64,000 bases of DNA, taken from Podarcis raffonei. Taxonomy: Eukaryota > Chordata > Lepidosauria > Squamata > Lacertidae. The translations under genes and the position numbers were made by a program. Each line of letters opens with the position of its first letter. Position 1 is the first letter of the stretch. The stretch is taken from positions 42,957,001 through 43,021,000 of the forward strand of contig NC_070614.1 in the NCBI RefSeq assembly GCF_027172205.1. Direction: 5' to 3'. The notes under the pieces are model-generated. The model was not told where the DNA came from. It ran no database searches and was given only the letters and a program-made list of their open reading frames with translations. Positions 33,009-44,442 of the stretch are shown piece by piece.

Positions 33009-33292
33009 AAGAAAGAAAGAAGGAAGGAAAGAAAGAAAGAAAGAGAGTGAGTTTGGATTTGATACCCCGCTTTTTCACTACCCTAAGGAGTCACTACCCT
33101 AAGGAGTCTCAAAGCGGCTAACATTCTCCTTTCCCTTCCTCCCCCACAACAAACACTCTGTGAGGTGAGTGAGGCTGAGAGACTTCAAAGAAGTGTGACT
33201 GGCCCAAGGTCACCCAGCAGCTGCATGTGGAGGAGCAGGGAATCGAACCCGGTTCACCAAATTAAGAGTCCACTGCTCTTAACCACGACACC

Positions 33293-33351
<59 letters not shown>

Positions 33352-33352
33352 A
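33009..33352 (-). mobile_element. tRNA-derived SINE inside a (GAAA)n microsatellite
   Basis: The SINE (about 33047-33292, reverse strand, same family as 26163-26398) has GAAA repeats on both sides (33009-33045 and about 33294-33351). The head side ends 'ttaaccacgacaccag' directly against the right GAAA run. An 11-bp piece ('taaggagtcac') is duplicated inside (33085-33110). Confidence 0.75.
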
Positions 33353-34429
33353 ATTATACTCACCTATATATTTAGCAAAATATATATACTATCACATACT
33401 AGTTTACTGTAATTATTCTAATATTTACACACTTTCATTTATATATACACCAGAGCATCACAGGCTCCCACTCCCATCAGTCCCAGAAGGTATGGCCAAT
33501 GGTCAGGGATGATGGAAGTTGAAGTCAATACAGCATATAAAGTGTCAAACATGAAAAACAAGAAGCTGGTTGCAAAGTACAAATCTACTCTACTGGACTT
33601 CAGTGCAAATTAAAGGTAAATTAGGCTGAGGGGGAATTTCCTTTACAACTTCTCAGAGTTTTCTGTCTTTCCCTCATTGGAGACATGAGAGCAGCAACAG
33701 CGGAAACAAACTCCCTTTGCAATCAGAGTCATGCAACTCCTTAATGCCCAGAGCACCTGTTTGCCTCGCCAAGATCCAAATGGATAAATTGAGATGTCTT
33801 TTCATTGTCCTCATTTTCTGGCTTGCAGAGAGCATTCGAAGTCGTTGAGTGACAATAGAAGACCACTTCTCACTACTCATTCCAAGATGTGATCAGTTGG
33901 GGAGAGACATTCTCCATACAACTTCAGAACTGAGTAAGTAGAGAGCAAGTGGAATGAACAAGGCTGATGGGGGAGACCTGAAACAAATTTGCTAATCATT
34001 TCCCCCTTCAAACAGAAACCATCATTTCCTCCAGATGTTGCCAGACTACAACTCCCCTTATCACTAACCATGTTGGTTGGGACTGATGGGAGTTGGTGTT
34101 GAATAACATTTAAAGGGCATCTCATTGCCTATCAATGTTCTATTTCTGTTATAGTATTTGTGGTGATATATGCTTCTGGGCTGAAAGATTTCAGGGGTAG
34201 GTTGTGATTATTCCACAATATTGTCAATTGTCTCCTGTCAAGCACAGAAGGAGGGCTGACCCTACCATTTGGCAAAATGAGGCAACTGCTTCAGGTGGCC
34301 AACTAACTCAGGATAATAATAATGGTGATTATTATTACATTGATGGTGGGAGGTGGTAGCAGCACCCATCAGTTATCTCCCTGCTCTGGAGATCACAGCT
34401 GTGTGCCACACAGCCTGCCTTGCAAGAGA

Positions 34430-34612
34430 GAGGGTCATAGCTCAGTGAAAGAACAACCACTTTGCATGCAGAAACTCCCAAGTTCAATCCCTGGCATTGC
34501 TAGGAAGGGTAGGGAAGCCCTGGAGAGCCACTGCCAATCAGTGTAGACAATACAGAGCCAGATTGACCTATAGGTCTGAGTCAGTACAAGGCAGATTCCT
34601 ATCTTTCTATGC
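34430..34612 (+). mobile_element. tRNA-derived SINE, old copy
   Basis: 'catagctcagtgaaagaaca' (A box side), 'agttcaatccctggcattgc' (B box side), 'gccactgccaatcagtgtag' and 'aggtctgagtcagtacaagg' in order. It is the most complete copy of this family in the window and the reference for 45972 and 54058. Confidence 0.75.
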
Positions 34613-34796
34613 AGTCACTAAAGTAGTCTGCTGTCATCCGGTACAATGAAGAAGGATACTCTCCCATTGCCAGAGTCAACTGCTAGCCCAGTCAGTTTGA
34701 TTCAGAGAGAAAGCAAGACAGAGAGGGACACACATAGAAAGCAGAGAGTGACCTCTAAAACCATAGCAACACTCTAGAAGTACCAAAATAGCAAAG

Positions 34797-34980
34797 TCAA
34801 AGGTAACTATGGGGTTGCGCATTGCTTCAGGCCAAGGAAGCTGGTGTTTGTCCACAGGCAGCTCTCCAGTTCATGTGGAGAGCATGACTAAATGACTTCT
34901 GGTGCAACGGAACACCTTGACGGAAACCAGAGCACACAGAAACACTGTTTCCCTTCCCGTCACAGCAGTACCTTTACCAT
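34797..34980 (-). mobile_element. Sauria-type tRNA SINE, truncated
   Basis: Contains the central and tail parts ('ggtgtttgtccacaggca', 'gcatgactaaatgacttctg') but lacks the tRNA-like head. More diverged than the other copies. Confidence 0.7.
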
Positions 34981-35910
34981 AACCATGTTAGAGTCCTGAC
35001 TGTCCCCAAAGGTATCTGATCCCAAAGCAAGGGGCTTTGAATTCTTGTTGTCCAGATATTTTGGACTGCAACAACCATCACAGTACAGCCATGCTTACCT
35101 GAACAGATTGGGATGGTGGAAAATTGAAAACATCATGAGGACGCCAGGCTAGGAAAGGCTGCCTGAGAGTGTTTCGACACTGAGTCTCTGACTTATATGG
35201 TTGTAAGTAAACACACACATTCCAAAATGATATCAACTCTCAGTGACTTTCTTCTAAAGGAAATCAAAGCCGAATAAATGGTACACTTCTCAAAATTCTC
35301 ACTACTCAGGGGCATGAAGTGATTGTGACAAAAGGAACTGAAATGGGACAAGATTTTTGATATAAGCAAAGTTAAACCAAGCAGAGACAAAACATTCTCA
35401 CAGGGAGCTGAAGGCATCTGGCAGAGGGGTAGCTGCTTGTGATATTTTCATCTTTCTGGGGTTTGCAAGCTTGTACATTTCAGAAACCTACACAGCCTGT
35501 TGAACCAGATTGCCTGGATTTGGTTCCCTTTGGAATGAGATCCCTGGAGGCTTTCCGGCATTCTGTAATATGTGTGTTTATTTAAAAAGATACAATCTGA
35601 ACAGAGGTGAAAGTAAGCATACTAGCAGACTGCCAATGTCCACTGTACCCCCCTCAGGTTCCCAGTGAACATTTCCAGACTTGTTTATTGTGCATGCATC
35701 CTGATTTAATTGTGGGGAGGTTAGGCAGCATTGCATCAATGAAGTGTAAGCTCACACTTTCCTCTGCATTTTCTTGATCACAGAAAGTGCAATATTTTGG
35801 GAAGTGTATTGTCCTGCAAGACCTCCAAACAGCTGTAATTGCTCAAGATGAGTTTGCCAGAATGTGACTGACTCTAATCTGAAAATAGCAACACTCTAAT
35901 AGTGCCAAGA

Positions 35911-36233
35911 GAGGGACGTGGGTGGCGCTGTGGGTTAAACCACAGAGCCTAGGGCTTGCTGATCAGGAGGTCGGCGGTTCAAATCCCTGCTCCTGCCAAC
36001 CTAGCATTTCGAAAGCACGTCAAAATGCAAGTAGATAAATAGGTACCGCTCTGACAGGAAGGTAAACGGCATTTCCGGGTGCTGCTCTGGTTCACCAGAA
36101 GCAGCTTAGTCATGCTGGCCACATTACCTGGAAGCTGTAGGCTGGCTCCCTTGGCCAATAAAGCGAGATGAGCGCCGCAACCCCAGAGTTGGTCACGACT
36201 GGACCTAATGGTCAGGGGTCCCTTTACCTTTTT
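35911..36233 (+). mobile_element. Sauria-type tRNA SINE, full length
   Basis: Starts GGGACGTGGGTGGCGCTGTG, B box 'ggttcaaatccctg', tail CCTTTACCTTTTT. Flanked by a near-perfect target duplication (AATAGTGCCAAGA at 35898-35910 and AATACTGCCAAGA just after the tail). Confidence 0.9.
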
Positions 36234-36579
36234 AATACTGCCAAGAAAGAACTCTTCATCTCAGATATTCCTTAGTCATTTAAAAGGCCGGTTGTTGATA
36301 ACGGTCAACCAATCTTCCAATCAAATGCAACATTGGGCTGCTTCATCAGGACTAATATGCAATTCTTTGGCACTTTCTCCTGGCTCCATTAACCCTCTCT
36401 TCTCCAGCCACCCATCTCCCCCATTGTACAATATAGATAGAATTTTAAAATGTCTTAAGGCAGAACTATATATGCTTTAAAAAGTCAAATCAACTGCAGG
36501 TGCATAAAGGATGCAATTCGGTTCACACTTTTCCCATCCCATTGAACACAGTGGAATCAATCAAGACTAACAGTGAAAT

Positions 36580-39108
36580 CCTATCCAGAAGAAAAAGGGT
36601 AGAACAGAACCTTGAAACGGCCCTTGACACATCTCAGCTATTCCTATACACAGATCCTATTTTGATAAGGAATACCTCTCAGGCTGCCATTTAACACTTC
36701 TGATGGTAATACATTTAATCTGGCTTTGATGAAAAGATGCTGATATGTTGGTACAGACAAATTTCTAAGATATGCAGATGTCTGAAAATTGAACCCATAG
36801 TGAATTCCTACTGCTAATGGGCCACAGATAACATGAGATTGAGATCGGAGATCACTATGTGATATGTCCCAGAGCCTTTGCCTCAGAGATTCAAGGGCAG
36901 TATCACAGCCCAGATGGTACAGGAGAGAAGGTGGCATACCAATCGAAGTGGCTTTTCTAACCATAATTTTCATCCATGAGCTGGTAAACTCATTGTTTAG
37001 GTATGGAAGTAACCCCTTCCCTAGGCCAAAGACTGAGATCTTGAGGCAGTATCTCAGGGCAGCCCACCATGCTTTAGTTGATAGAGGACATTCACCTGTT
37101 TCTAAAAATAGTATTGCATTTGGAACACAATTTGGAACTTGTAGGAGGGACCGGAGAAACTTTGCCTGGAAGCCATCAAACCTGGAGAATGAGCCATTGA
37201 ACCAGACGTTTGAGGCGCAGAGGAGTTGAGAGACAGATTTTGCATTAAATACCTTAATGGCTGGTGGAACATAATGGCCTCCCCTTGGATAAAAGAATCG
37301 AAGTATAGCCACTTTGCTTACCTCCGCCTTTTGATAGGTGATCTGCCAATGATGTTTCCAGGACTTGGAATGATGGAATAGAAAGCCCTAGGTACCGGAA
37401 GAATTTGGTCTGCTCTAGTTTGTGACCGTCCAGTACCCATTTACTCGGGGAGAATCTCTTCTCAAACACCAGGACTTTTGATTTTTCATAATTGATGGAT
37501 AACCCATTACCAGAGCAGTAGTCTGAGAATTTCCTTAGTTGATAGTTCAGGCCAGGTCTGGTTGAGGAGAGGATGGCCATGTCATCCGCATACAGCAAGA
37601 GAGGGGTCTTTCTCGTCCCTATTTTTGGAAGATGGCCATCAGGGTCCATTAAGTTTGCCTCTAAGTCATCAAAAACAAACTGATCAAAGTAGGGGCCAAA
37701 ATGCATCCCTTTCTCACTCCCCTGGCCATCTCAATACAGTCAGAGAGCTGGCCCTGCAACCTGCACCTAACCTGCAAATTGCTTCCACAATACAGGGCTT
37801 TAATAAGATGCAGGAGGTGTTTATCCTTAGTACTAGCTGTAATTTGGACCACAGTTAGAATCTGAGGATGGAGTCAAAGGCAGATTTCAGGTCCATAAAG
37901 GTCACAAAGAGTATTCCCTGTCTGGTGTACACCTCTGTCTGGTGTACTTCTCAGCTAGGAGGGACAGCATTAGACAGTGGTCTGATGTTGAGTGGTTCTC
38001 GTGGAAAGCTGCCTGAGCTTCAGATAGTATATTATAGTCATTTAGAAAAGTTGTCGGTTTGTTACAGAGAAAGTGGGGCTACAGCTTTCCAAAATTGAAA
38101 GCAGACTGATTGGCCTATAATTAGAAGGCACATTTGGCTGGCCTCTCTTAAAGGTTGGGGCTACTATTGCATGTTTCCAGCTAGACGATACTTTGCCCGA
38201 GTTATTTACTATCGTAAAAGTGCCACCAGAAGAGGAGCCCACCAGTGCTGATTTGATATGATCAATTCAGCTAAGATAAAGTCATTTCCCGGGGCCTTAC
38301 CACTCTTCAGGTTCCCAATTAATGTGGGAACTGTAACCAGGCTCCACTGTGGGAGCAGTGACAGTTCTGCCGAATCTTCATCATAAAAACTGGAGGGGAG
38401 ATTTGAATTTTTCATGAATATATTTCTAAAATGGTTCTCCCATACCTGAGCTGGAATGGCACAGCTAGGAGCTGGAGAGCAATTGCTCAGGAAGCCAGAG
38501 ACCAGTTTCCAGAAGAGTTTTGTTTTATTGTTTAGCGAGGCATTCAGTAAGAGAGACCAGGAGTTTTGTTCAGACTGCCTTTTCTTCGAAGCCAAAAGGG
38601 CTTTGTACTCTTTTTAAATTTTGAAATAAGTTGGGGGTTAATAGTTTAGGCCAGCATTTCTATAGGCCAAATAAGAATTCCTTAAGGCTTTCTTCTTCGT
38701 GCAGCACTCTTGGTCGAACCATCTGAACCCTTTAGCTATATGGGGCTTGCTGGCTGGGTTTGTGTTAACAGAGACCACATCCTGCAAGAACTCAATGAGA
38801 TTATCGTAAACCATCAGGGAGGAATCTGTTGATAGGTCATTGATTATAGTTGATCTTAAATTAATTGCAGTTTGCGAATTCAATCCGGTCTCAACTACAG
38901 TAGCCAGCTCAGGTGTCCATTTTTTCCTACACAATGCTGGAACATTAGCTTTATCAATTTTTCCTTGTTCTATGTGAGAGCGCTGAATTGAATTTTGGCC
39001 AATAGTGGAGATGATTAGAGGCAAATGATCACTGTTATTGATATTGAAGTTTTTGATTAATTAAAAGGCCTCCCTGCTGGTGAGACAGTAATCTACTCTG
39101 CTAGCAAT
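36580..39108 (-). mobile_element. LINE fragment (same family as 2089-3862), truncated at both ends
   Basis: On the minus strand: end of an endonuclease domain (SDHLPLIIST), a linker, then reverse transcriptase (LKSGKAPGND, NYRPISLLS, LLYADDMAILSS) and downstream region. Several frames are broken, so it is not functional. Its 5' truncation point lies only about 45 bp before the start codon of OR no. 5 and about 38 bp before that exon's splice acceptor. The T-rich or cysteine-motif 3' end seen in the first copy is missing. Confidence 0.85.
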
Positions 39109-39153
39109 TTATAAATAACTAAATAAATCTCTCTCCTCGCTTTCATAGGAAAA

Positions 39154-40098
39154 ATGGAGAACCTGGAAGGAAACTACACTCGGGTCAATGAATTCCTCTT
39201 GGCAGCCCTTTCCCCATCATGGCAGTCCCAAGCCGCCCTCTTTGTGGTCTTCCTCCTGGTCTACACAACCACCCTAGCAGGAAACACCCTCATCATGCTT
39301 ACAGTGACCTCTGACCCCCGGCTGAGCACACCCATGTACTTCCTGCTGGGTAACCTCTCCTTCCTGGATCTTTGCTACTCCACCGTCACAGCCCCTAAGA
39401 TGTTGGTGGACTTTTTGGTCGAGAAAAGGAGCATCTCCTTTGATGCCTGCATGGCTCAACTCTTTTTCCTCCATTTTGTGGGTGCTGCCGAGATGTTCCT
39501 CCTCACCATCATGGCCTATGACAGGTACGTGGCCATCTGCAAGCCTCTGCACTATCCCAATATAATGAACAGGCAACTCTGCAGCTGGTTGGTGGCAGCT
39601 TCTTGGACCGGAGGCTTCATCCACTCTACAGTCCAGACCATCCTTACTATGAGGCTGCCCTTCTGTGGACCTAACCAAGTGGACAACTTCTTCTGTGATG
39701 TCCCACCTGTGATCAAGCTGGCCTGCACTGACACCTATGTTATTGAACTCCTCATGGTCTCCAACAGTGGCCTCATCTCAAGCAGCTGCTTTGTCATCCT
39801 GGTGACCTCCTATGCCACTATTCTGGTGAGGATCCGCTCCCCTGAGGGGCGTCGCAAAGCACTCAATGTCTGTGCCTCCCACCTAACTGTGGTGACATTG
39901 TTCTTTGGTCCTTGCATCTTTATCTATGCCAGGCCTTTCTCCACTTTCTCAGTAGATAAGCTGGTCTCTGTCCTTTACAATATCATCACCCCCATGCTGA
40001 ATCCGTTGATCTACACTCTGAGAAACAAAGATGTGAAGTCAGCCATGAGGAAGCTGAGAAGCAGGGAAACGATTTCTGGTGGGAAGGTAGACATGTGA
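39154..40098 (+). CDS. Class II olfactory receptor, family-4-like (OR no. 5)
   Basis: A 314-residue odorant receptor, last gene of the four-copy unit. The start is the first ATG after the acceptor (CTCGCTTTCATAG, AG at 39147-39148). Landmarks: sequon NYT at residue 7, PMYFLLGNLSFLD, MAYDRY at 120-125, PFCGPNQVDNFFCD, SPEGRRKALNVCASH, IFIYARPF, and NPLIYTLRN. It lacks the two-residue addition of OR nos. 3 and 4, so it probably branched before them. A LINE fills the intron up to about 38 bp from the acceptor, yet the acceptor and its pyrimidine tract remain. No coding defect seen. Confidence 0.97.
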   Translation: MENLEGNYTRVNEFLLAALSPSWQSQAALFVVFLLVYTTTLAGNTLIMLTVTSDPRLSTPMYFLLGNLSFLDLCYSTVTAPKMLVDFLVEKRSISFDACMAQLFFLHFVGAAEMFLLTIMAYDRYVAICKPLHYPNIMNRQLCSWLVAASWTGGFIHSTVQTILTMRLPFCGPNQVDNFFCDVPPVIKLACTDTYVIELLMVSNSGLISSSCFVILVTSYATILVRIRSPEGRRKALNVCASHLTVVTLFFGPCIFIYARPFSTFSVDKLVSVLYNIITPMLNPLIYTLRNKDVKSAMRKLRSRETISGGKVDM

Positions 40099-40244
40099 TT
40101 CCCTGCATTCTTCCCTATAAAGACATTCACAGCAGCTAAGATGTACACAGTGCGTTAACTGGAAAGTCTCCAAAGTAATTATCTAAACAGCCATGAACTG
40201 ATAAAATGTGAGATGCTTTGACTCCTCTGATATATGATTTTATG

Positions 40245-40741
40245 GGAATTGAGAGAGAATTAAGAGCCTCGGACGTGAGGTCACCAGGCTGACAGCAGAT
40301 AGACTGATGGACATTTGTTGGGGTTCGAAACTGGGAAAGGGGGGGTAGGGCTTTGGGAATCCAAAGGGTGTACAATTATATTTTGTTTCTTTTTATTCTG
40401 TTTTGCTACTAATATAAAAATGGGGAATTCGTGGAAGGGAATTGGGGTCGACCTTAGAAAAAGATTTTTAAGAATAAGTACTGATGTATAAAGACTGAGG
40501 TTTATAAGTTAAAATTGGTTAACTAAAATGAATTAAATATAATAAGGTAAAATTTGGGGATAAGAACTTGCTGAGCTAAAAATTGGAACTGGAATACAAG
40601 AAGGGGAGGTGTGGGGAAGTCAGGGAAATATGGTATTGAAAGTAAGGAATGTAAATTTTATGTGTTCTTAATTGTTTTTTTGTTTTTTTTTGTTTTTTCT
40701 CTATTTTTTGAAAACTTCAATAAATATCTATTAAAAAAAAA
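40245..40741 (+). mobile_element. L1-like 3' end insertion with 16-bp target duplication
   Basis: Noncoding, A/G-rich and ending 'caataaatatctattaaaaa' plus poly(A). Flanked by a perfect duplication GATATATGATTTTATG at 40229-40244 and 40742-40757. It is heavily 5' truncated; assignment to L1 rests on the AT-rich 3' end and poly(A). It interrupts the 3' flank of OR no. 5. Confidence 0.75.
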
Positions 40742-40757
40742 GATATATGATTTTATG

Positions 40758-41139
40758 ACCCACCCTGTTCTTTTGCTAGTATGGTGGATGGTTTATAGGA
40801 AATCATTATCAAGATCACTGCTATTTTTCTAGAAAAAGAGATGCTGGAATTCACCCTGAACACCTCCATTGTTGTCTTATGACAATGGTGCCCAACTGAG
40901 AGCTGCTGGAACTGAGTTCCAATGAGTTCCAGCTGAATAAAAGCCCTGATATGATTATCACTCTACATTGAAATCTATGCTATTATCACTCTACACTGAA
41001 ATCATTAATTTACTCAAGCCATAGGGAAGTCTCTGAAGTTTAATACATTTCTGAGTATTCCATCATGTGCTAGTTTGGGCTGATGAGAGTTGTCATCATC
41101 TGGAAGGCACTAGGTTGGGGAAGGCTAGCATACATTTCA
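40758..41139. other. No gene seen; local duplication
   Basis: 'atgattatcactctacattg' is followed at once by a second copy 'ctattatcactctacactg' (40951-41002), a short tandem duplication. Otherwise ordinary intergenic DNA. Confidence 0.45.
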
Positions 41140-42945
41140 TTCATTTAATGAAACTGTGTTATTACTACCCACAGCCCATAGCCATATATGTATCATATAA
41201 TTAGTTCGTGTACAAACAAAGAGAGCTATTATTTACATTGTGTGCTGAGGTTTAATAAATAAGACAATTAAATGGGGAAGTGACTAGAAAATGGGATTGT
41301 CAAAATGGGGCCATCAATATCCTTGAAGCACCGCTGAAATAAAAGAAATTGGCTATTGCTAACTTTTATAATGAGGTCCTCTGGGATCACTGGAAGGTGT
41401 TTCTTCTGGGCTCAGTATATTTTTGGATGCACTTCTTCCATAAGCAATATAACTATGAGGAAGAGGAAGATTTATTCTGCCAGAAGGGCTGTCTGCAAAT
41501 TGAAGGGCAACAAAGGGTAAATGTTTGTCTCATCTTTGCTTTTTTTACATTGTCTTTTTGAATGGCTTTAGTTTTCCTCCCTTGTTCCTCTATTGATCAT
41601 TTGGTTCAATTTGGATACCAGTTGTCCTGCTTGCTGGCATCTGGTGGGCCACACTGAGAAGAAGATGCTGGACTAGATGGGCCACTGGCCGGATCCTGCA
41701 GACCCTTCTTATGTTCTTAACTTCCTTGCTAATCACTACTAAGGAAGCAAAGAGAACGTGGAAGGGGTGTGGTGGAGGATCAGGATGGGAGGCATAGTGG
41801 CTGTTTTTTTCTGACTGCCTCAAGCCTTTATGGCAGAGTTGGCTAAACTGCAGTCCTCCAGCTGTTGTTCAACTTTCACCAGCTCCAGATACCATGGCAA
41901 GTGGTCAGGGATGGTGACAGTTGTAGTCCAGCAATATCTAGAGGACTAGTGGCTCCCTACTCTTGCTTTAAGGGGACAGTCATTACTTTCAATGCAAAAA
42001 TTAGAAGGAATTTGTATTAAAATGCTGATTGGTTTTGATTAGGACTCTTTTTCTAAACAAATATCAAACTGATGTTGAAATGTGGGAAACTGAATTTAAG
42101 ATAGGAAAAATGAGAAACCAAGAAACTGAAAATGACAAATCCTTCTGTCCCTAGTCCCTGAGCTCTGCATGTATGGCCAGCACTACCATTTAGACAAATT
42201 GAGGAAGCTGCCTCAGGTGGCAAATGCTGGAGGATGGGAAATGTGGAGGGCAGAACTGTGTGTTCCATATGGTCTGCCCTTTGCATCCTAAGCTAGTTGT
42301 AGTTGAGGTGTAGTTGAGGATTCTCTGGTATCAAAGTAAAGTTAAGCTGCCAGTTTTGTCAGCAGCTGTGTTTGGTATTATGGAGTGGGGGGGCACCATC
42401 TTATTCAGGCTTCCTCAACTTCGGCCCTCCAGATGTTTTTGACCTATAACCCCCATGATCCCTAGCTAGCAGGACCAGTGGTTAGGGATGATGGGAATTG
42501 TAGTCTCAAAACATCTGGAGGGCCGAGGTTGTGGAAGCCTGATCTAATTCATATCTTCAGGCAGCAAAAGAGTTCTGCCAGATCTGCTCATGGTCTTGAG
42601 AATCTCTGTGGTTGGAGGGAAGAAGGTGTAGGGTCCACCAGCAGCAGCAACAGCACTGGATCTCTCTCTTGTTAGCCTTAGATTTGGGAAATGAGCCATA
42701 GTGGTAATCTGTTTTGCACTTCAGAAGGTCCCAGGCTCAATCCATTCAGATAAGTGCAAGTTTCAAAGAATAGTTGTTGTTTGTTTATTGTTTCTGAAAG
42801 TGCAAATGTGGTCAATTTGGCTTTAACTGCACACTGAATTGAATTTCTCCTCTTCACTATCAGTGACATCATGTTCTGATCACAGAGGACTCCATGTAAC
42901 TCATCTTCTGGGTTTAGTTTTCTGAACAATATGCAAACCAAAGAA
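41140..42945 (+). repeat. Segmental duplication copy E (pairs with 50180-51917)
   Basis: Colinear match starting 'gaaactgtgttattactacc' and running through 'tgaggtcctctgggatcact' to 'ctgggtttagttttctgaac'. A SINE-like end ('ctgagaagaagatgctggac') lies at about 41655. Lies upstream of OR no. 6. Weak frames (41349-41561) exist in both copies but match no domain; the copy at 50419 diverges in its C-terminal part, so a gene is unlikely. Confidence 0.7.
42406..42541. mobile_element. Palindromic MITE, 136 bp
   Basis: The left arm 'caggcttcctcaacttcggc' and 'cctccagatgtttt' are inverted at the right end ('aaacatctggagggccgagg', 'gtggaagcctg'). Also present at 51381-51515, so it predates the E/F duplication. 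Confidence 0.75.
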
Positions 42946-44112
42946 AAGACAACCTTTGAAATTTGCACCTGTTTGAATTTTGCAGTGTAGGAATTATAGT
43001 CACCTAAGTCCTACTCAGAGTTGACCCATTGAAATTAATGAACAAAAGATTGCCATGTCCAATAATTTCAATGTGTCTGCGCTGAGTAGGACTAGAGGTG
43101 AATACCATCCTAGTCCTACACCTAAGTAATATGTACAGAATAGCTTATAATATAGCAAAATGTGCATTAAAATGCACATAAGTGAAAATAATATTTAACG
43201 GAATTGATTAGATCAAAGGAAATTGTTTTGCAGAAATCTGTGTATATTTTTCAAAATTGCATACAAAAATATTTATATTAGGATAAATTTGCAATAAAAT
43301 GATGATAAATATTTATGTGGTTTTCTTTTTTAAAAAACCATGGAGTGATGTGTAAATATAGAGAATTTAAGATTGGAAAGATGAGAAACTGAGAGGACCT
43401 GAAACTGATAGATCTACCCATCTCTACCTGAATTGCAAAGGAAATACTTTTCCTATCATCATGACAATATTCCTTGTATAAATTTGGCCGATTGTGAACA
43501 GAAAATGAAGTATGAAAAAAGGAATAGTGGCATTAGAAGGCAAAAACAAACACAGACATGTATGTATGATACATTTGTTTGTATCAATATTGTACTCGTG
43601 CATCAGTGCTGTATGTGTCCCTGATTCCTATTTCTAAGTAAATGCAAAACATGCATATAATTGACAGAGGTGTTATCAAACTTGGGAATAGAGAACAACA
43701 AGGAAAGGATTGTTTTGTTTCTTTGCATGTATGTTCTACCTTCCATCGAAGGAGCTCAAGAAGGCATACACGGTTCTCCCCCACCTCATTTAGCTCTCAC
43801 TACCATGTGAGGGAGGTACATTGGGATTCATTGCTGTTGTTTGAGGCTCAGATGACTTCAGTGATTCAGAGTGCCTTCCATCATCTTCAGTTGGTGACCC
43901 TGTGGACAGGGATAGCCTAACATCTGTTGTCTATGCTCTGGTAACCTCTAAATTAGATTACTACAATGTGGGGTTGCCACTGGATAAGGTTAGGAAGCTT
44001 TAACTAGTGGAGAATTCAACAGTCAGGTTGCTCACCAGGGGAAGACGGTTTCAGCATGTAACACTGATCCTGGCCTGACTGCACTAGCTACCATTTAGTT
44101 TCCAGACCCAAT
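42946..44112. other. No gene seen
   Basis: AT-rich presumed 5' intron of OR no. 6. This segment is absent from copy F, where homology stops at about 51917. 'ctactcagagttgacccatt' near 43011 is a common interspersed word. Nothing coding. Confidence 0.5.
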
Positions 44113-44258
44113 TCATAGAATCTTAGAATTGGAAGGCCATTCAACCTCTCTTTAAAAAACCACACGGAAGGAGAGTCCACCACCTCTTGTGGGGATCTGT
44201 TCCACTGCTAAACAGCTCTTAGTGTCAGAAAATTTTTCTGAATGTCTCACAGGTACTA
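44113..44258 (-). mobile_element. CR1 LINE fragment
   Basis: 'tcatagaatcttagaattgg', 'gagagtccaccacctcttgt' and 'ttccactgctaaacagctct' match, in order, the element at 61170-62002 with internal sequence missing. Confidence 0.75.
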
Positions 44259-44442
44259 ATCCCACACTCTAACCACTACAAAACACTGGCTCTGTATTAT
44301 GTACTAAGCTTCGATCCTATAACAATAGGCAAGTAGGATCCTAGAATGCAACAACTGATTGCCCTGCAGGAAAAGACCAATCAGGCTCCAGGAGGGAAGC
44401 AGAATCAGCCATTCAGACAGGACTCATTGTGTAAATAATGTA

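Larger units (their letters stand above)
33550..36560 (+). promoter_or_regulatory. Duplicated upstream block D, possible promoter/first exon of OR no. 5
   Basis: Colinear with blocks B and C but expanded by three SINEs. ACTCCCTTTGCAAT lies at 33710-33723. The donor region reads 'cttcagaactgagtaagta', so the GTGAGT of the other blocks is changed, but GTAAGT at 33934-33939 is kept. The coding exon's acceptor is at 39147-39148. Function is inferred. Confidence 0.4.

Noticed and set aside
33296-33352. CRISPR-like or satellite array
   Set aside because: It is a simple GAAA microsatellite; no CRISPR-type repeat/spacer array was seen anywhere in the window.
41349-41561. Small gene conserved between 41.3 and 50.4 kb
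   Set aside because: The two copies lie in a recent segmental duplication, which alone explains the likeness; they differ in length and C-terminal reading and have no domain.
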